Source: Sideroxydans sp. (GTDB lineage: Bacteria > Pseudomonadota > Gammaproteobacteria > Burkholderiales > Gallionellaceae). Taken from it: a stretch of 46,511 bases of DNA. The notes below the pieces were generated by a model that did not search any database, was not told the origin of the DNA, and saw only the letters and a list, made by a program, of their open reading frames with translations. Where the stretch lies: positions 1-46,511 of the forward strand of contig JARCRQ010000095.1 of NCBI GenBank assembly GCA_029850585.1, read 5' to 3'. This document shows, one piece after another, positions 45,502 through 46,511 of this stretch (the stretch's first letter is position 1; every line of letters starts with the position of its first letter). The position numbers were made by a program, and so were the translations under genes.

Positions 45502-46511
45502 ATGAAACTCTCTGAAAATTGGTTAAGAACTTTCGTCAATCCTGCGCTGACTAGCGCGGAACTTTCACATCTGCTCACCATGGCAGGCTTGGAAGTTGAG
45601 GGCATGGACGCGGTCGCGCCTGCCTTTAACAATGTGGTCGTGGCAGAAGTTTTGGAAGTGGTCAAACACCCCAACGCCGACCGCCTCAACGTGTGCCAAG
45701 TAAATGTCGGCGAAGCGCAGCCCATCACCATCGTATGCGGTGCAAGCAATGTCGCGGTGGGTGTAAAAGTACCGTGTGCACGTATCGGTGCGGTGTTGCC
45801 GGGCGACTTCAATATCAAGCAAGCCAAGGTGCGCAGCATCGAATCTTTCGGCATGTTGTGCTCGGCAAAAGAGCTCGGTTTGGCGGAAACCAGCGACGGA
45901 CTTTGGTTGCTTCCAGACGATGCGACTGTCGGCATGACTATCCGCGCATATTTGGATTTAGACGATCAGTTATTCACGCTCAAACTCACACCGAACCGCA
46001 GCGATTGCTCCAGTTTATTCGGCATCGCGCGCGAAGTTTCCGCGCTGACGGGTACACCTTGCCAGCCTTTGGACATCAAGGTTGCCAGCGTTGCATCAAA
46101 CGAAAAGCTCAGCGTCAAAGTAGAGGACACGCAAGCCTGTCCCGCCTATTACGGTCGCTTAATTCGCGGCGTGAATGCAGCCGTTGCGACACCCGTTTGG
46201 ATGCAGCGTCGCTTGGAGCGTAGCGGGCTGCGACCCATCAATGCGGTGGTCGATATTACCAATTATGTAATGCTGGAAATGGGGCAACCCATGCACGCCT
46301 TCGACGCAAAAGAACTGTCTGGCGGCATCACCGTGCGCCGTGCACAAAAAGGCGAATCGCTGACTTTGCTCAACGAGCAAGTCGCACAACTCGACGCGGA
46401 AGTGTTGGTCATTGCCGATGACGCGCGCGTACTGGCAATCGCCGGCATCATAGGCGGCAAGGATAGCGGCGTGCAAACCAGCAGCACCGATGTATTTCTA
46501 GAGTCCGCATT
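45502..46511 (+). CDS. pheT: phenylalanyl-tRNA synthetase beta subunit (partial, C-terminus off the window)
   Basis: The first ~336 residues of about 790. The N-terminus MKLSENWLRTFVNP is typical; the EMAP/tRNA-binding domain follows (HPNADRLNVCQVNVG, about 40-150), then the B3/B4 editing region with LTPNRSDCSSLFGIAREVSALTG and NAVVDITNYVMLEMGQPMHAFDA. The window ends in the editing domain, and no frame break is visible. It forms the heterotetramer with PheS. Confidence 0.97.
   Translation, partial: MKLSENWLRTFVNPALTSAELSHLLTMAGLEVEGMDAVAPAFNNVVVAEVLEVVKHPNADRLNVCQVNVGEAQPITIVCGASNVAVGVKVPCARIGAVLPGDFNIKQAKVRSIESFGMLCSAKELGLAETSDGLWLLPDDATVGMTIRAYLDLDDQLFTLKLTPNRSDCSSLFGIAREVSALTGTPCQPLDIKVASVASNEKLSVKVEDTQACPAYYGRLIRGVNAAVATPVWMQRRLERSGLRPINAVVDITNYVMLEMGQPMHAFDAKELSGGITVRRAQKGESLTLLNEQVAQLDAEVLVIADDARVLAIAGIIGGKDSGVQTSSTDVFLESA

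Overview
The window is a gene-dense housekeeping segment of a proteobacterial chromosome, most likely a betaproteobacterium of the Nitrosomonadales/Gallionellales type. The assignment rests on gene order (gyrA-serC-pheA-hisC; efp beside earP; nrdR-rib-nusB-thiL-pgpA; thrS-infC-rpmI-rplT-pheST), on EF-P of the Arg32 class with its rhamnosyltransferase EarP, and on moderate base composition. The genus is inference from memory. I see no prophage, transposase gene, CRISPR array or defence system. No gap between genes exceeds 300 bases.

Layout. Bases 1-6827 (minus) carry gyrA-serC-pheA-hisC-aroF, linking DNA gyrase to serine, phenylalanine and common aromatic synthesis; aroF runs off the left edge. 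Bases 7004-9389 (minus) hold three translationally coupled genes: a YgjP-type metallopeptidase, a DUF3025 protein and a CYTH/CHAD triphosphatase-like protein. Next come earP-efp (minus), a tRNA-Gly(GCC) with its own strong promoter and terminator, and the fatty-acid/envelope/replication run acpP-fabF-pabC-mltG-tmk-holB-tatD (minus). An HU gene sits just upstream of acpP. Bases 17852-26049 (minus) carry nrdR-ribD-ribE-GT39-ribB-ribH-nusB-thiL-pgpA and a secreted nuclease, with a membrane glycosyltransferase inserted among the riboflavin genes. glyA lies upstream of nrdR.

Bases 27539-31681 (minus) hold two tandem LysM-FecR surface-protein paralogues and pmbA. Divergently, darP and an alpha/beta hydrolase read plus. 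A 510-residue PilZ-domain protein (minus) faces a plus-strand operon: aat-bpt (N-end rule transferases), an unknown membrane protein, pyrD, a Crp/Fnr regulator and the copper ATPase copA. The right end is the translation cluster thrS-infC-rpmI-rplT-pheS-pheT, with pheT cut by the window edge.

The least expected signals are not genes. (1) A 62-bp near-perfect palindrome lies in frame inside earP, and a half copy lies inside thiL read in the same peptide frame. This is reminiscent of palindromic elements that invade coding sequences in Rickettsia. (2) Four intergenic spacers consist of degenerate seven-base repeats with complementary copies facing each other. (3) The rpmI leader folds as a pseudoknot plus a long-range stem, suggesting L20 autoregulation. 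(4) infC appears to start at a rare AUA codon.
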